Notes under the pieces: generated by a model
The model's input: the letters and a program-made list of their open reading frames with translations, nothing else
Told to the model about the DNA's origin: nothing
Databases searched by the model: none
Assembly (NCBI GenBank): GCA_964652025.1
Contig: CAZYZX010000009.1
Span: 62,001-126,000 of the forward strand
Direction of reading: 5' to 3'
DNA from: JAEXOD01 sp964652025
GTDB taxonomy: Bacteria > Bacteroidota > Ignavibacteria > Ignavibacteriales > Melioribacteraceae
Length of the DNA: 64,000 bases
Shown here: in pieces, positions 34,618 through 43,180 of the stretch
Numbering within the stretch: the stretch's first letter is position 1
Layout: each line of letters begins with the position of its first letter
Position numbers and translations under genes: made by a program

Positions 34618-37055
34618 ATTTTTATAATATCAGATAAAATACCACCGGATGTAATTTTTATACCTGCACCTGGTCCTTTTAATAATACTGGGCTAATGTT
34701 ATAATACTCTGTGATAAACAAAATACCATTTTCGTTAGATGATAAATGATAAAGCGGATTATCTCTACTTATTTTTTTCAACTTAACATACGCTTCACCA
34801 TTTTCATAGCCTGCTATATATCTTAAAGCTTTATCTTCTTTTTCGGCTTCTAACCTTAAACTTTCTATGCTTTCATCTTTAGATTTCAGTGTGTCCCATA
34901 ATTTATCTATAGTAAAATTATCATTTATGTTATCTATAAGTTTTTCAATTTTTATATCATCAATGTTTAATTTATACCCGGCTTCCCTTAGCAAAACAAG
35001 TAACTTTGTTGCTATATCTGTACCGTTCAAATCTATAATTGGGTTCTTTTCCGTATAACCTAAATCATATGCTTCTTTAATAGCTTCAGAAAATCGCTTA
35101 TTATTATTTATTGTATTAAAAACATAACTAAGCGTGCCACTTAAAACGCTTTCTATACTAATTATTTTATCCCCACTAATAATTAAGTCTTGCAAAGTAT
35201 TTAAAAAAGGTAATCCCGCACCAACATTAGTTTCAAAAATAAGTTTAGCATTATATTTTTGCGCTCCCTTTTTTAGTTTTTCATACTCCATATAATCTAC
35301 AATGCATGCTTTTTTATTTTGCGTAATTAAGGATATAGATTTTGTTAATAACGGGTAATAATATTTAATTACTTCTTCATTATCTGTGCAATCCACAAAA
35401 ATAGAATTCGGTAAATTTTGTTCAATTATTAAATTAATAAATTTATCAACATCTTCGCTTGTTCCATAGTTTAATAATTCCTCATCCCATTTATTTATAT
35501 TTATTCCGCTTTGGTTAAAATAAATTTTATTATGGTTTGCAATTCCAACTAATCTAATATCTAAATTTAAATTATCATAAATATGTTTTAGTTGATTTTT
35601 AATTTGCGTAAATAAAGTTTGTGCAAGTTCACCCGTACCTAATACGTATAAATTAATTACTTTTAAGTGGGAAAGGAAGAAAGAATCGTGTATAGCATTA
35701 AGTGCTTTGGAAATATCCACTTTAGCAATAACTAAAGAAATATTAAGCCTAGATGAACCTTGTGCCGCTGCTGCAATTTTAATTCCATTTCTACCTAATG
35801 CTTGATATATTTTTTCTGATACACCAGGCAAATTCCTAATATTTTCCCCAACTACAGCTATTACTGCCACATCTTTATTAATTTCTATTCCACTAATTAA
35901 GCCATCTAAAATTTCGTGCTTTAATTCTTCATTTATTAAATCTTCTGCTAACTGGGCATTATTTTGGTTTACTACAAAACAAACCGAGTGCCCACTAGAT
36001 GCTTGTGATATTAGTATAATTGAGATTTTATTTAATGCCAACACTTTAAAAACTTTACCCGCTAATGTTGCAATATCAATTAAACCAGTGCCAATAATAT
36101 TAATTAATGCAACATTTTCTATAGATGAAATACCTGTTATTGCATAATCTGTATCAGATTTTTCTTTTGTAATAAGTGTTCCTTTAAAGCTTGGATTAAA
36201 AGTGTTTTTAATATAAATTGGAATATCTTTTAATAAAGCTGGTCTTATTGTTGGTGGATATATTACCTTAGCACCAAAGTGGCTCATCTCTAAAGCTTCT
36301 TCATAGCTCATATTTTCAATTGGTATAGCACTTTTAACCTTTTTAGGGTCTGCAGTTAAAACACCATCAACATCAGTGTAAATTAATATCTCTTTTGCAC
36401 CAATTGCAGCACCTATAATAGAAGCTGTGTAGTCGCTGCCTCCTCTTCCTAAAGTAGTTATTTCATTATCTTTTGTGCTTCCAATAAATCCCGTAATAAC
36501 TTTTATTATTTTATTTTCGTGCAAAGTTTGCTTTACTACTTTTTCAGTTTCGTTAAAATTTACGCGTGCATTTCCAAATGTTTTATCTGTTTTTATTAAC
36601 TTATATGCATCAATATACTCCGCACTAATTCCATTAAAATTTAATGCTGCAGTTATAACTGTACAAGATAACCTTTCGCCAAAACTCATTAAATAATCTA
36701 AACTTCTTGGGGATAATTCTTTTATTAACCATATTCCATATAAAAGTTTTTCTAATTCATCAAACAGCATATTAATCTTTCGCCTGGTTACGTATAATGT
36801 TTCCCCACTTGTAAGCTTTTCTACTGCTGTTATATGTATGTTTTTAATATAAGTAAAACCACTTTTATATTCCTCATTCCCTTTGGCGGCATTTTCCCCT
36901 GTAGTAATTAAAATATTAGTAATAGTTTGAAATGCAGAAAAAACTGATATAACATTTTTATTCCCATAATCAGTTTTTAATATTTCAATAACCTGTTTAA
37001 TAGTATCAACACTTCCTACAGAAGTACCACCAAATTTATATACTACTGTTTCCAA
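34602..37055 (-). CDS. metL: Second bifunctional aspartokinase/homoserine dehydrogenase (methionine branch, metL-like)
   Basis: It has the same architecture as thrA: kinase (VVYKFGGTSVGS, TTLGRGGSDYTASIIG, ILIYTDVDGVLTADPK), two ACT domains (about 310-460) and homoserine dehydrogenase (about 465-817). The dehydrogenase loop reads VLGTGELAQTL, with Ala in place of the third Gly, and EPDP is replaced by EKNP, while the catalytic-type Asp and Lys of DLNGTDIATK remain. The start is a TTG with AAGGGG 6 bases upstream; no ATG is available at the right place. It follows metB by 16 bases, so it is expected to be transcribed from the SAM-II-controlled promoter. The assignment to methionine is by context. 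Confidence 0.85.
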   Translation of the reverse strand: METVVYKFGGTSVGSVDTIKQVIEILKTDYGNKNVISVFSAFQTITNILITTGENAAKGNEEYKSGFTYIKNIHITAVEKLTSGETLYVTRRKINMLFDELEKLLYGIWLIKELSPRSLDYLMSFGERLSCTVITAALNFNGISAEYIDAYKLIKTDKTFGNARVNFNETEKVVKQTLHENKIIKVITGFIGSTKDNEITTLGRGGSDYTASIIGAAIGAKEILIYTDVDGVLTADPKKVKSAIPIENMSYEEALEMSHFGAKVIYPPTIRPALLKDIPIYIKNTFNPSFKGTLITKEKSDTDYAITGISSIENVALINIIGTGLIDIATLAGKVFKVLALNKISIILISQASSGHSVCFVVNQNNAQLAEDLINEELKHEILDGLISGIEINKDVAVIAVVGENIRNLPGVSEKIYQALGRNGIKIAAAAQGSSRLNISLVIAKVDISKALNAIHDSFFLSHLKVINLYVLGTGELAQTLFTQIKNQLKHIYDNLNLDIRLVGIANHNKIYFNQSGININKWDEELLNYGTSEDVDKFINLIIEQNLPNSIFVDCTDNEEVIKYYYPLLTKSISLITQNKKACIVDYMEYEKLKKGAQKYNAKLIFETNVGAGLPFLNTLQDLIISGDKIISIESVLSGTLSYVFNTINNNKRFSEAIKEAYDLGYTEKNPIIDLNGTDIATKLLVLLREAGYKLNIDDIKIEKLIDNINDNFTIDKLWDTLKSKDESIESLRLEAEKEDKALRYIAGYENGEAYVKLKKISRDNPLYHLSSNENGILFITEYYNISPVLLKGPGAGIKITSGGILSDIIKIANFF

Positions 37056-37071
37056 ATTATCCCCTTTAAAT

Positions 37072-38223
37072 TTATTTCTTTAAACAATTATCTAAAGCTT
37101 GTTTAATATCTGCTATTAAATCATCGGCATCTTCTAAACCAATCGATAACCTAACCAAACTATCCGTTATCCCACTTTGTAATCTTTTTTCTCTGGGTAT
37201 TGATTTATGTGTCATTGTTGCAGGATGACTAATTAAACTTTTTGCACCACCTAAACTTTCTGCAAGCTTAAATATTTTTGTAGAAGTAACAAACTTTGTA
37301 GCAAACTCTTCAGTATCTTCATCAAAGGAAATTGATATCATGCTACCCGGTAACTTTTGTTGCTTTTTAGCAACTTCGTAATTCTTATGTGTTGTTAAAC
37401 CAGGGTAGTAAACTTTATTTATTCCTTTTAATGTTGTTAAAAATTCTGCTACTTTTGCAGCATTTTCCGCGTGTTTTTCCACTCTTAATTTTAACGTTTC
37501 AGTACTGCGTATTATTAACCAGCTATCAAATGGAGAAAGTACCGCCCCAGTTGCATTTTGTATATATTTTAATCGTTCCCCAATTTCAACATCTTTAGCT
37601 ATAATAAGCCCAGCTAAAACATCCGTATGACCACCTAAATACTTTGTTGCACTGTGTATTACAATATCTGCACCTAATTTTATTGGATTTTGTAAAATAG
37701 GTGTTGCAAATGTATTGTCTACACAAACTAAAATATTATGCTCTTTTGCAATTGTTGCTATAGCCTCTATATCAGAAATTTTTAATAGTGGATTAGTTGG
37801 ACTTTCCAACCAAATTAGTTTGGTTTTTTCGTTAATAGCTTTTCTTACATTCTCTGCGTCAGAAGTATCCACAAAATTAATTGTTATACCAAAATTATTA
37901 TAAACAGTTGTAAAAAGACGATACGCGCCGCCATAAATATCATCTACTGCTAAAATTTCATCACCTGTTTTTAATAGCTTTACAACAGCATCAATTGCAC
38001 TTAGCCCACTTGCAAATGCTAATCCAACGCTTCCGCCTTCTAATTCACATGCAATTGTTTCTAATATTTTTCTAGTAGGATTATTCGTCCTTGTATAATC
38101 AAAGCCTTTATTTACACCCGGTGCTTGCTGTGCATATGTACTTGTTTGATATATTGGTACCGCTATTGCCCCTGTTAATGGGTCTACTGGTATCGACTCC
38201 AAAATTTTGGTCAGTTCTTTCAT
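37072..38223 (-). CDS. metB: Cystathionine gamma-synthase/lyase-type PLP enzyme
   Basis: The Cys/Met metabolism PLP fold has YTRTNNPTRKILE, FASGLSAIDAV, VDDIYGGAYRLF, VWLESPTNPLLK, VDNTFATP, the PLP Lys in IHSATKYLGGHTDV, and AESLGGAKSLISHPATMTH near the C-terminus. At 383 residues it is typical. Gamma-synthase, gamma-lyase and sulfhydrylases are hard to separate by eye. The position behind a SAM-sensing leader and before an aspartokinase-homoserine dehydrogenase favours a methionine-synthesis role. TAGGAG precedes the ATG. Confidence 0.85.
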   Translation of the reverse strand: MKELTKILESIPVDPLTGAIAVPIYQTSTYAQQAPGVNKGFDYTRTNNPTRKILETIACELEGGSVGLAFASGLSAIDAVVKLLKTGDEILAVDDIYGGAYRLFTTVYNNFGITINFVDTSDAENVRKAINEKTKLIWLESPTNPLLKISDIEAIATIAKEHNILVCVDNTFATPILQNPIKLGADIVIHSATKYLGGHTDVLAGLIIAKDVEIGERLKYIQNATGAVLSPFDSWLIIRSTETLKLRVEKHAENAAKVAEFLTTLKGINKVYYPGLTTHKNYEVAKKQQKLPGSMISISFDEDTEEFATKFVTSTKIFKLAESLGGAKSLISHPATMTHKSIPREKRLQSGITDSLVRLSIGLEDADDLIADIKQALDNCLKK

Positions 38224-38257
38224 ATTTACTCCTATTTATTTTTAATTTGTTTAAAAC

Positions 38258-38281
38258 AAAAAACCCCGCTAAAAAGCGGGG
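38258..38281 (-). terminator. met leader terminator (riboswitch expression platform)
   Basis: On the minus strand CCCCGCT-TTTT-AGCGGGG is followed by six T: a GC-rich intrinsic terminator between the aptamer and metB. The stretch CTTTTTAGC (38268-38276) in its 5' arm and loop is perfectly complementary over 9 bases to GCTAAAAAG (38304-38312) in the aptamer, giving a built-in antiterminator. Confidence 0.93.
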
Positions 38282-38295
38282 TCTTTAAACTTTTT

Positions 38296-38353
38296 CCCTG
38301 TAACTTTTTAGCACTGTTTAACGTCGTTGCAATATGTCACAAATCTCGACGGC
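38296..38353 (-). promoter_or_regulatory. SAM-II-type riboswitch
   Basis: The minus strand matches the SAM-II H-type pseudoknot. P1 is CGTCG (38347-38351) with CGACG (38322-38326). The P1 loop carries GATTT and ATATTGCAA. P2 pairs TGTGAC in that loop with GTTACA, and the intervening segment contains GCTAAAAAG, close to the SAM-contacting GCUAAAAAG of SAM-II. Binding would lock GCTAAAAAG into the aptamer and let the terminator form, so methionine synthesis is off when S-adenosylmethionine is plentiful. The genes behind it (metB, metL-like) fit. SAM-V shares the core and cannot be fully excluded. Confidence 0.88.
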
Positions 38354-38412
38354 TAAAGAATATTTTTAATATCCTTTAACATTAATTAACTAATTTTTCC
38401 AAAGAGCTATTG

Positions 38413-38442
38413 CAAATATAATATTAATTTTTCTTAAATCAA
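38413..38442 (-). promoter_or_regulatory. Probable metB-metL promoter
   Basis: TTG (38440-38442), 19 bases, then TATATTTG (38413-38420) on the minus strand fit the Bacteroidota housekeeping consensus TTG/TAnnTTTG. The start would lie about 55 bases before the SAM-II aptamer. The rest of the gap to the divergent gene at 38535 is AT-rich with no other clear signal. Confidence 0.5.
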
Positions 38443-38534
38443 TATTTTTGCAAAAAATATTACATTTTTTTAAATTACTTAAATTTTATATATTAATGTG
38501 TATTTAATTTTAATTAATTTACAAATGGCAAACT

Positions 38535-40016
38535 ATGAAACCAAGTTTAAAACTTTATGAAATTAACGCTCGCGTTTGGATTAAAAGATTTTACGCCGAG
38601 TATGGCGAAAATATTACTATAGATAAAGTACCAGATAGCTATTGGAATTATTTAGCAGATTTAGGAATAGAAATTGTTTGGCTTATGGGGGTTTGGAAAA
38701 CTTGCCACTCCTCTATAGATAAATATTGCTTTGAAGATGGATTAGTTAAAGAATATGGTAACGCCCTTAAAGATTGGCACCCCGATGATGTTATTGGCTC
38801 TCCTTATTCTATTGATAAATACGAAATTAATCCCCTCTTTGGTAATAAAGAAAACTTTTTAAAATTAAAAGACAAATTAAATAGTAAAGGCATTAAATTA
38901 ATGTTAGATTTTGTATCTAATCACTATAGTGCCGATACAGAATTGCTTAAAACAAATCCCGAAATATTTTTACCCGCTGATAGTGAAATTTATGGACGCG
39001 ACCCATATACTTACTTTAGACCATTTAAAAACGACGATATATTTTTTGCACATGGGCGAGACCCATTCTTTCCCGCTTGGCAAGATACTATACAAGTTAA
39101 TTATTTTTGTACAAAAGCTAGGGAATTTCAAATAAACATTTTAAAAGAAATTTCTAATATTTGCGATGGCGTTCGTTGCGATATGGCTATGCTTACCCTT
39201 AATAATGTTTTTAATAATACTTGGGGGGGTGCATTAAATAAAATGGGGTTTGCTATGCCAAGCACTCAATTTTGGCAAGAAGCTATTGCAGCTGTTAAAA
39301 TTGATAAACCCGATTTTCTATTTTTGGCAGAAGCTTACTGGGACCTTGAATGGGAATTACAACAACTTGGCTTTGACTATACTTACGACAAAAAACTTTT
39401 AGATAGAATTGCTTCCGGCTCTGCTAAGGATGTTATTGGACACTTATATGCAGACCCAGACTACCAAGAGCGCTCGTGCCGATTTATAGAAAATCACGAC
39501 GAAAGACGTGCTATTACTTTATTAGGTAAAGAAAAATCTATGGCTTCAGCTACTTTAATTAGTACCATTACTGGTCTTCGGTTATATCACGATGGACAAT
39601 TTGAAGGGAAACGAATTAAACTACCCGTGCAGCTTGGTAGAGAACCTAAAGAACCTATTGTACCTTGTATTCAAAACCATTATTATAATTTACTTAAAAT
39701 TACTAAAAACGAAATTTTTAAATATGGTGATTGGCACTTGCTTACTGTTTCTCCTGTTTCAGAAAACAACACTACTTATAAAAATTTAATAGCTTACGAG
39801 TGGCGCTATCGTTACGATCGCGTTTTAGTTGTTATTAATTTTTCCGGCACTGTTTCCGTTGGTAGAATTAAACTTGACGTTATTGGATATCCTGAGGTTT
39901 TTGAGCTTAAAGATGTTCTTAATAATGTTAACTATATTAGGTCAACTTCTGAAAGTTATCATGAGGGATTATTTATTGAATTAAAACCGTTTAGGTCTCA
40001 TATTTTCTTTTATTAA
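38535..40016 (+). CDS. GH13 alpha-amylase-family enzyme, cytoplasmic
   Basis: This is a 493-residue protein without a signal peptide. The four GH13 regions are present: LDFVSNH (I), GVRCDMAM with the nucleophile Asp (II), FLAEAYWD with the acid/base Glu (III) and FIENHDERR with the transition-state Asp (IV). The barrel starts at YEINARVWIKRF and ends with a short beta domain. It probably hydrolyses or transfers alpha-1,4-glucan chains inside the cell, perhaps in glycogen turnover; the exact specificity cannot be read. No other sugar genes flank it. No convincing ribosome binding site is seen. Confidence 0.85.
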   Translation: MKPSLKLYEINARVWIKRFYAEYGENITIDKVPDSYWNYLADLGIEIVWLMGVWKTCHSSIDKYCFEDGLVKEYGNALKDWHPDDVIGSPYSIDKYEINPLFGNKENFLKLKDKLNSKGIKLMLDFVSNHYSADTELLKTNPEIFLPADSEIYGRDPYTYFRPFKNDDIFFAHGRDPFFPAWQDTIQVNYFCTKAREFQINILKEISNICDGVRCDMAMLTLNNVFNNTWGGALNKMGFAMPSTQFWQEAIAAVKIDKPDFLFLAEAYWDLEWELQQLGFDYTYDKKLLDRIASGSAKDVIGHLYADPDYQERSCRFIENHDERRAITLLGKEKSMASATLISTITGLRLYHDGQFEGKRIKLPVQLGREPKEPIVPCIQNHYYNLLKITKNEIFKYGDWHLLTVSPVSENNTTYKNLIAYEWRYRYDRVLVVINFSGTVSVGRIKLDVIGYPEVFELKDVLNNVNYIRSTSESYHEGLFIELKPFRSHIFFY

Positions 40017-40102
40017 TTTTGTTAAAATTTTGCTTGTATAGTTTTTTTATCTTAATTAATTTTATTTTTATAAATTGTTTTTAAAATTATTACGAGATTA
40101 TT

Positions 40103-41977
40103 ATGGATGCCAATGTTGTTAAAGAATTTTTGAAAAAGATAGCTTTATTTAAGGAGCTTAATGATACTGAACTAGAGCTTGTTACAAATTTAATTGAAAT
40201 TAAAACATACGAAAAAGATACTTACCTGTTTTATGAAAACAACCCGCGTAAAAACCTATTTATTATTTATGAAGGTGAAGTAGAACTTTTTAAACGCACA
40301 CCATTTGGTGAAGAAAAAAGGCTTGCTTTTTTTAGTAGATATGACTTTTTAGGTGAAGGTGCTTTGTTAGATGACTCACCACATAGCACTAACGCTCGCG
40401 CTTTACTTGAATCTACAATTTTTGTTTTAACAAGAGAAAAGTTTCAAGGATTAATTGAAGATTACGGTTCCATTGCAGTTAAAATATTTGCACACGTTGC
40501 TCGTGTAATTTCCCGCCGTATGAGACAAACTAACGCAAGAGTTATTAATATTGCTGCGCAATACGAAAGCGGGCGCACACGAACAGAACACGACTTGCTT
40601 GGTGATAGAGAAGTGCCTTACGAATATTACTATGGCGTGCAAACACTACGCGCATTAGAAAATTTTAACATTTCCGGCGTTTCTCTTTCTGCTTATCCTA
40701 ATTTAATAGAAGGCTTAGCAATTGTTAAAATGGCTGCAGCTAAAGCTAATTACGAACTTGGCTTGCTTTCTAAACCCATTGCAGATGCCATTATTCAAGC
40801 TTGTAACGAAATTATGAATGGTAAACTACATACTCATTTTGTAGTTGATATGATTCAAGGTGGCGCTGGTACTTCTACAAATATGAACGCTAACGAAGTT
40901 ATAGCTAACCGCGCTTTAGAAATTTTAGGTTACGAAAAAGGAGATTATAAATATTGTCATCCTAATAACCATGTTAACTTGTCTCAATCCACTAACGACG
41001 CTTATCCTACTGCTGTTAAAATTGCTCTTATTAAAGCTAATAAATCATTAGTACAAGTACTTAAATTGCTTGTTAATTCCTTCCATAAAAAAGGAAAGGA
41101 GTTTGCTCATATTCTTAAAATGGGACGAACTCAGCTTCAGGATGCTGTTCCTATGACTTTAGGACAAGAGTTTGAAGCTTACGCTACCACTCTTAACGAA
41201 GAAATTAGCAGACTTGAAGACAATGCAAAATTGTTTTTAGAAGTTAACATGGGTGCTACCGCTATTGGTACCGGAATTAATAGCGACCCCGACTATAGCG
41301 CAAAAGTTATTAAACATTTACAAGAAATTACAGGCTTAAATATTGTTTTAGCTCCTAATTTAGTAGAAGCTACACAAGATACTGGTGCTTTTATTATGTA
41401 CTCTTCCGCTGTTAAACGCCTTGCTGTAAAATTAAGTAAAATATCTAACGATTTAAGATTACTTTCCAGCGGTCCACGTGCTGGGCTTGGAGAAATTAAT
41501 TTACCTAAAATGCAACCCGGTTCATCTATTATGCCCGGCAAAGTAAACCCCGTTATTCCAGAAGTTGTTAATCAAATAGCATTTAAAGTTATTGGTAACG
41601 ACCTTACTGTTACTTTAGCCGCAGAAGCAGGCCAATTAGAGTTAAACGTGATGGAACCTGTTATTGTGCAAAGCTTGTTCGAATCAATCGAAATGCTTAA
41701 AAATGGTATGACAACATTAATGTATCGTTGCGTTGATGGAATTACTGCAAACGAACAAAAATGTCGCGATTATATATTAAACAGCATTGGCATTGTTACC
41801 GCTCTTAATCCCGTTCTTGGTTACGAAACTTGCTCTGCTTTAGCTAAAGAAGCTTTGGAAACTAACCGCGGTGTTTATGAACTTGTTTTAGAACAAAAAT
41901 TACTTTCTAAAGAAGTTTTAGACCAGTTACTCGCACCCGAAAATATGATTGCTCCTCAAAAAATGACAAAAGATTAA
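40103..41977 (+). CDS. aspA: Aspartate ammonia-lyase fused to an N-terminal cyclic-nucleotide-binding domain
   Basis: Residues 1-140 form a CAP_ED/cNMP-binding domain (LFKELNDTELELV, KNLFIIYEGEVELFK, FLGEGALLDDSP). Residues 155-624 are a full aspartase, which splits aspartate to fumarate and ammonia: TRTEHDLLGDREVP, YYGVQTLRALENF, HVNLSQSTNDAYPTA, GRTQLQDAVP, the catalytic-loop Ser in GSSIMPGKVNP, then VVNQIAFKVIGND and AGQLELNVMEPV. These favour aspartase over fumarase. The phosphate-binding cassette reads SPHSTNARA, where an Arg-Ser/Thr-Ala is usual, so cAMP binding may be altered or lost. The fusion suggests ligand control of aspartate catabolism. A terminator follows at 41985. Confidence 0.9.
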   Translation: MDANVVKEFLKKIALFKELNDTELELVTNLIEIKTYEKDTYLFYENNPRKNLFIIYEGEVELFKRTPFGEEKRLAFFSRYDFLGEGALLDDSPHSTNARALLESTIFVLTREKFQGLIEDYGSIAVKIFAHVARVISRRMRQTNARVINIAAQYESGRTRTEHDLLGDREVPYEYYYGVQTLRALENFNISGVSLSAYPNLIEGLAIVKMAAAKANYELGLLSKPIADAIIQACNEIMNGKLHTHFVVDMIQGGAGTSTNMNANEVIANRALEILGYEKGDYKYCHPNNHVNLSQSTNDAYPTAVKIALIKANKSLVQVLKLLVNSFHKKGKEFAHILKMGRTQLQDAVPMTLGQEFEAYATTLNEEISRLEDNAKLFLEVNMGATAIGTGINSDPDYSAKVIKHLQEITGLNIVLAPNLVEATQDTGAFIMYSSAVKRLAVKLSKISNDLRLLSSGPRAGLGEINLPKMQPGSSIMPGKVNPVIPEVVNQIAFKVIGNDLTVTLAAEAGQLELNVMEPVIVQSLFESIEMLKNGMTTLMYRCVDGITANEQKCRDYILNSIGIVTALNPVLGYETCSALAKEALETNRGVYELVLEQKLLSKEVLDQLLAPENMIAPQKMTKD

Positions 41978-41984
41978 ATTTATT

Positions 41985-42015
41985 ATGGGGATAATTTTTA
42001 TTATCCCCATCTTTT
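41985..42015 (+). terminator. Intrinsic terminator after aspA
   Basis: ATGGGGATAA and TTATCCCCAT form a perfect 10-bp stem (41985-41994 and 42001-42010) around a 6-base loop, followed by CTTTTAT. It touches the end of the convergent remnant gene and could work for both sides. Confidence 0.85.
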
Positions 42016-42451
42016 ATAGTAAATATTCTAAATAATTTTCGCAATTTATTACGTTAAAACTACTATTTGGATAATTCTTTACAAAATCATTTGGTACTTT
42101 ATACTTTTTATTTGTTCCATATTTTATCTCAAAAGCGTTTATATTCACATCTTTAACTTCTATTATATCAATTTCTTTTTGGTCAAAGTTTCTCCAATAA
42201 TGCATATTTGCAAAAGTTTTTTTGTATTCATTATATTTAAGTCTTTCCATAAAAATAAAATTTTCGAATAATTGCCCAACATCATCCCTATATGATAAAG
42301 GATTAAACTGCATTATTAAACCGTTTCTTATACCATTATCAATAAAATAATATTTATTTTTGGATGTAATTTCTTTTCTTAAGTTTGTATTAAAAGATTT
42401 AAGTGGTTTAATAACAAATACTTTTTCTAAAATATTTATATACTTTAAAAT
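42014..42451 (-). pseudogene. C-terminal remnant of an AAA ATPase with DUF4143 domain
   Basis: From about 42450 down to 42014 the frame encodes the end of a DUF4143 ATP-binding protein: ILEKVFVIKPLKSFNTNLRKE, then NKYYFIDNGIRNGL, FNPLSYRDDVGQLFENFIFM, YWRNFDQKEIDII and FEIKYG, all standard for the family's restriction-endonuclease-like C-terminal part. The N-terminal Walker-type ATPase is absent. Upstream in frame there is only about 17 codons of low-complexity sequence before a TAA at 42503, inside a repeat. A 99-codon ORF starts at 42313 but would lack half of the domain. It looks like decayed cargo of a multicopy family. Confidence 0.8.
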
Positions 42452-42519
42452 CCATAAAATTCCACAAAAAATTAAAAATTTATGGATATATATTCCACAA
42501 ATTTAGCAAATTTTATGGA
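42451..42519. repeat. 69-bp element with 10-bp terminal inverted repeats
   Basis: TCCATAAAAT (42451-42460) and its exact complement ATTTTATGGA (42510-42519) bound the segment. Inside, TTCCACAAA occurs twice (42460-42468, 42493-42501) and TTTATGGA (42479-42486) repeats the outer motif. It sits exactly where the homology of the DUF4143 remnant stops, so it may mark the deletion or insertion that broke the gene, or be a small mobile repeat. Confidence 0.5.
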
Positions 42520-42528
42520 GTGATTTGA

Positions 42529-43167
42529 TTAATCTATTTTATAAATATAATTAGGAAGTTTTATAATTTTACCGTTAAATCCACCTGTAAAATCGGTTTC
42601 TTGGTCTCCAACATTAGCAATTATGTTATACCCATTTTGGCTTATTTGCTTACGCATAGCAAATTTAAACTCTGCCATGTTTGGGTAACTATCTATTGGT
42701 TTTCTACAAATTAAAGTATCAAAGTTTTTATATCCTTGTGCAACTAAATTTTTGTAAGTAGATTCATAATTATTAGTACTTCTACCACTAATAAAAATTA
42801 CTTTAATACCACGTTCAATAAGTATATCGTAAAAGCTTTTTACTGGGGCAATAGCTTTGGCTTCTGCTTTATCTTGCCATGCAGACCACAAATTTGGTTC
42901 GTAACCAAAATCAATAGATTTAATATAATCGTAATTAGATAATGTTGTTTCGTCTATATCAAAAACAACTGCATCATTAAGTTTTGCATTATAATTTTTA
43001 TAATAGTCTTTATATGGTTCTAATATGCTATTTAACTCGTTATAATATTTATCGGTTTCGTAATAATCTATAACCTGCTTTTTAGCATAAGATAAATTAA
43101 CAAGATTACTTGAAGAGCACCCAATTAAAACTGAACTTAACAATAATATTAAAACTAATTTTTTCAT
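42529..43167 (-). CDS. HAD-superfamily acid phosphatase lipoprotein (class C / e(P4)-like)
   Basis: The lipobox is LIGC within MKKLVLILLLSSVLIGCSSS. HAD motif I is VVFDIDETTLSNYDY (nucleophile and acid Asp). Motif II is VIFISGRSTN. Basic residues lie in the ESTYKNLVAQGYKNFDTLICR segment, and motif III is IIANVGDQETDF. This matches HAD subfamily IIIB phosphatases such as e(P4), which remove phosphate from nucleotides at the outer or inner membrane surface. ATG 43167 is chosen because it starts a clean lipoprotein signal; the in-frame codon at 43212 lies within the hslU terminator. The length is slightly short for the family. Confidence 0.87.
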   Translation of the reverse strand: MKKLVLILLLSSVLIGCSSSNLVNLSYAKKQVIDYYETDKYYNELNSILEPYKDYYKNYNAKLNDAVVFDIDETTLSNYDYIKSIDFGYEPNLWSAWQDKAEAKAIAPVKSFYDILIERGIKVIFISGRSTNNYESTYKNLVAQGYKNFDTLICRKPIDSYPNMAEFKFAMRKQISQNGYNIIANVGDQETDFTGGFNGKIIKLPNYIYKID

Positions 43168-43180
43168 AATAATAACCATA

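Noticed and set aside
42014..42313. 99-codon ORF as an intact small gene
   Set aside because: The same frame upstream continues clear DUF4143 homology before any ATG, so the ORF is only the tail of a broken gene.
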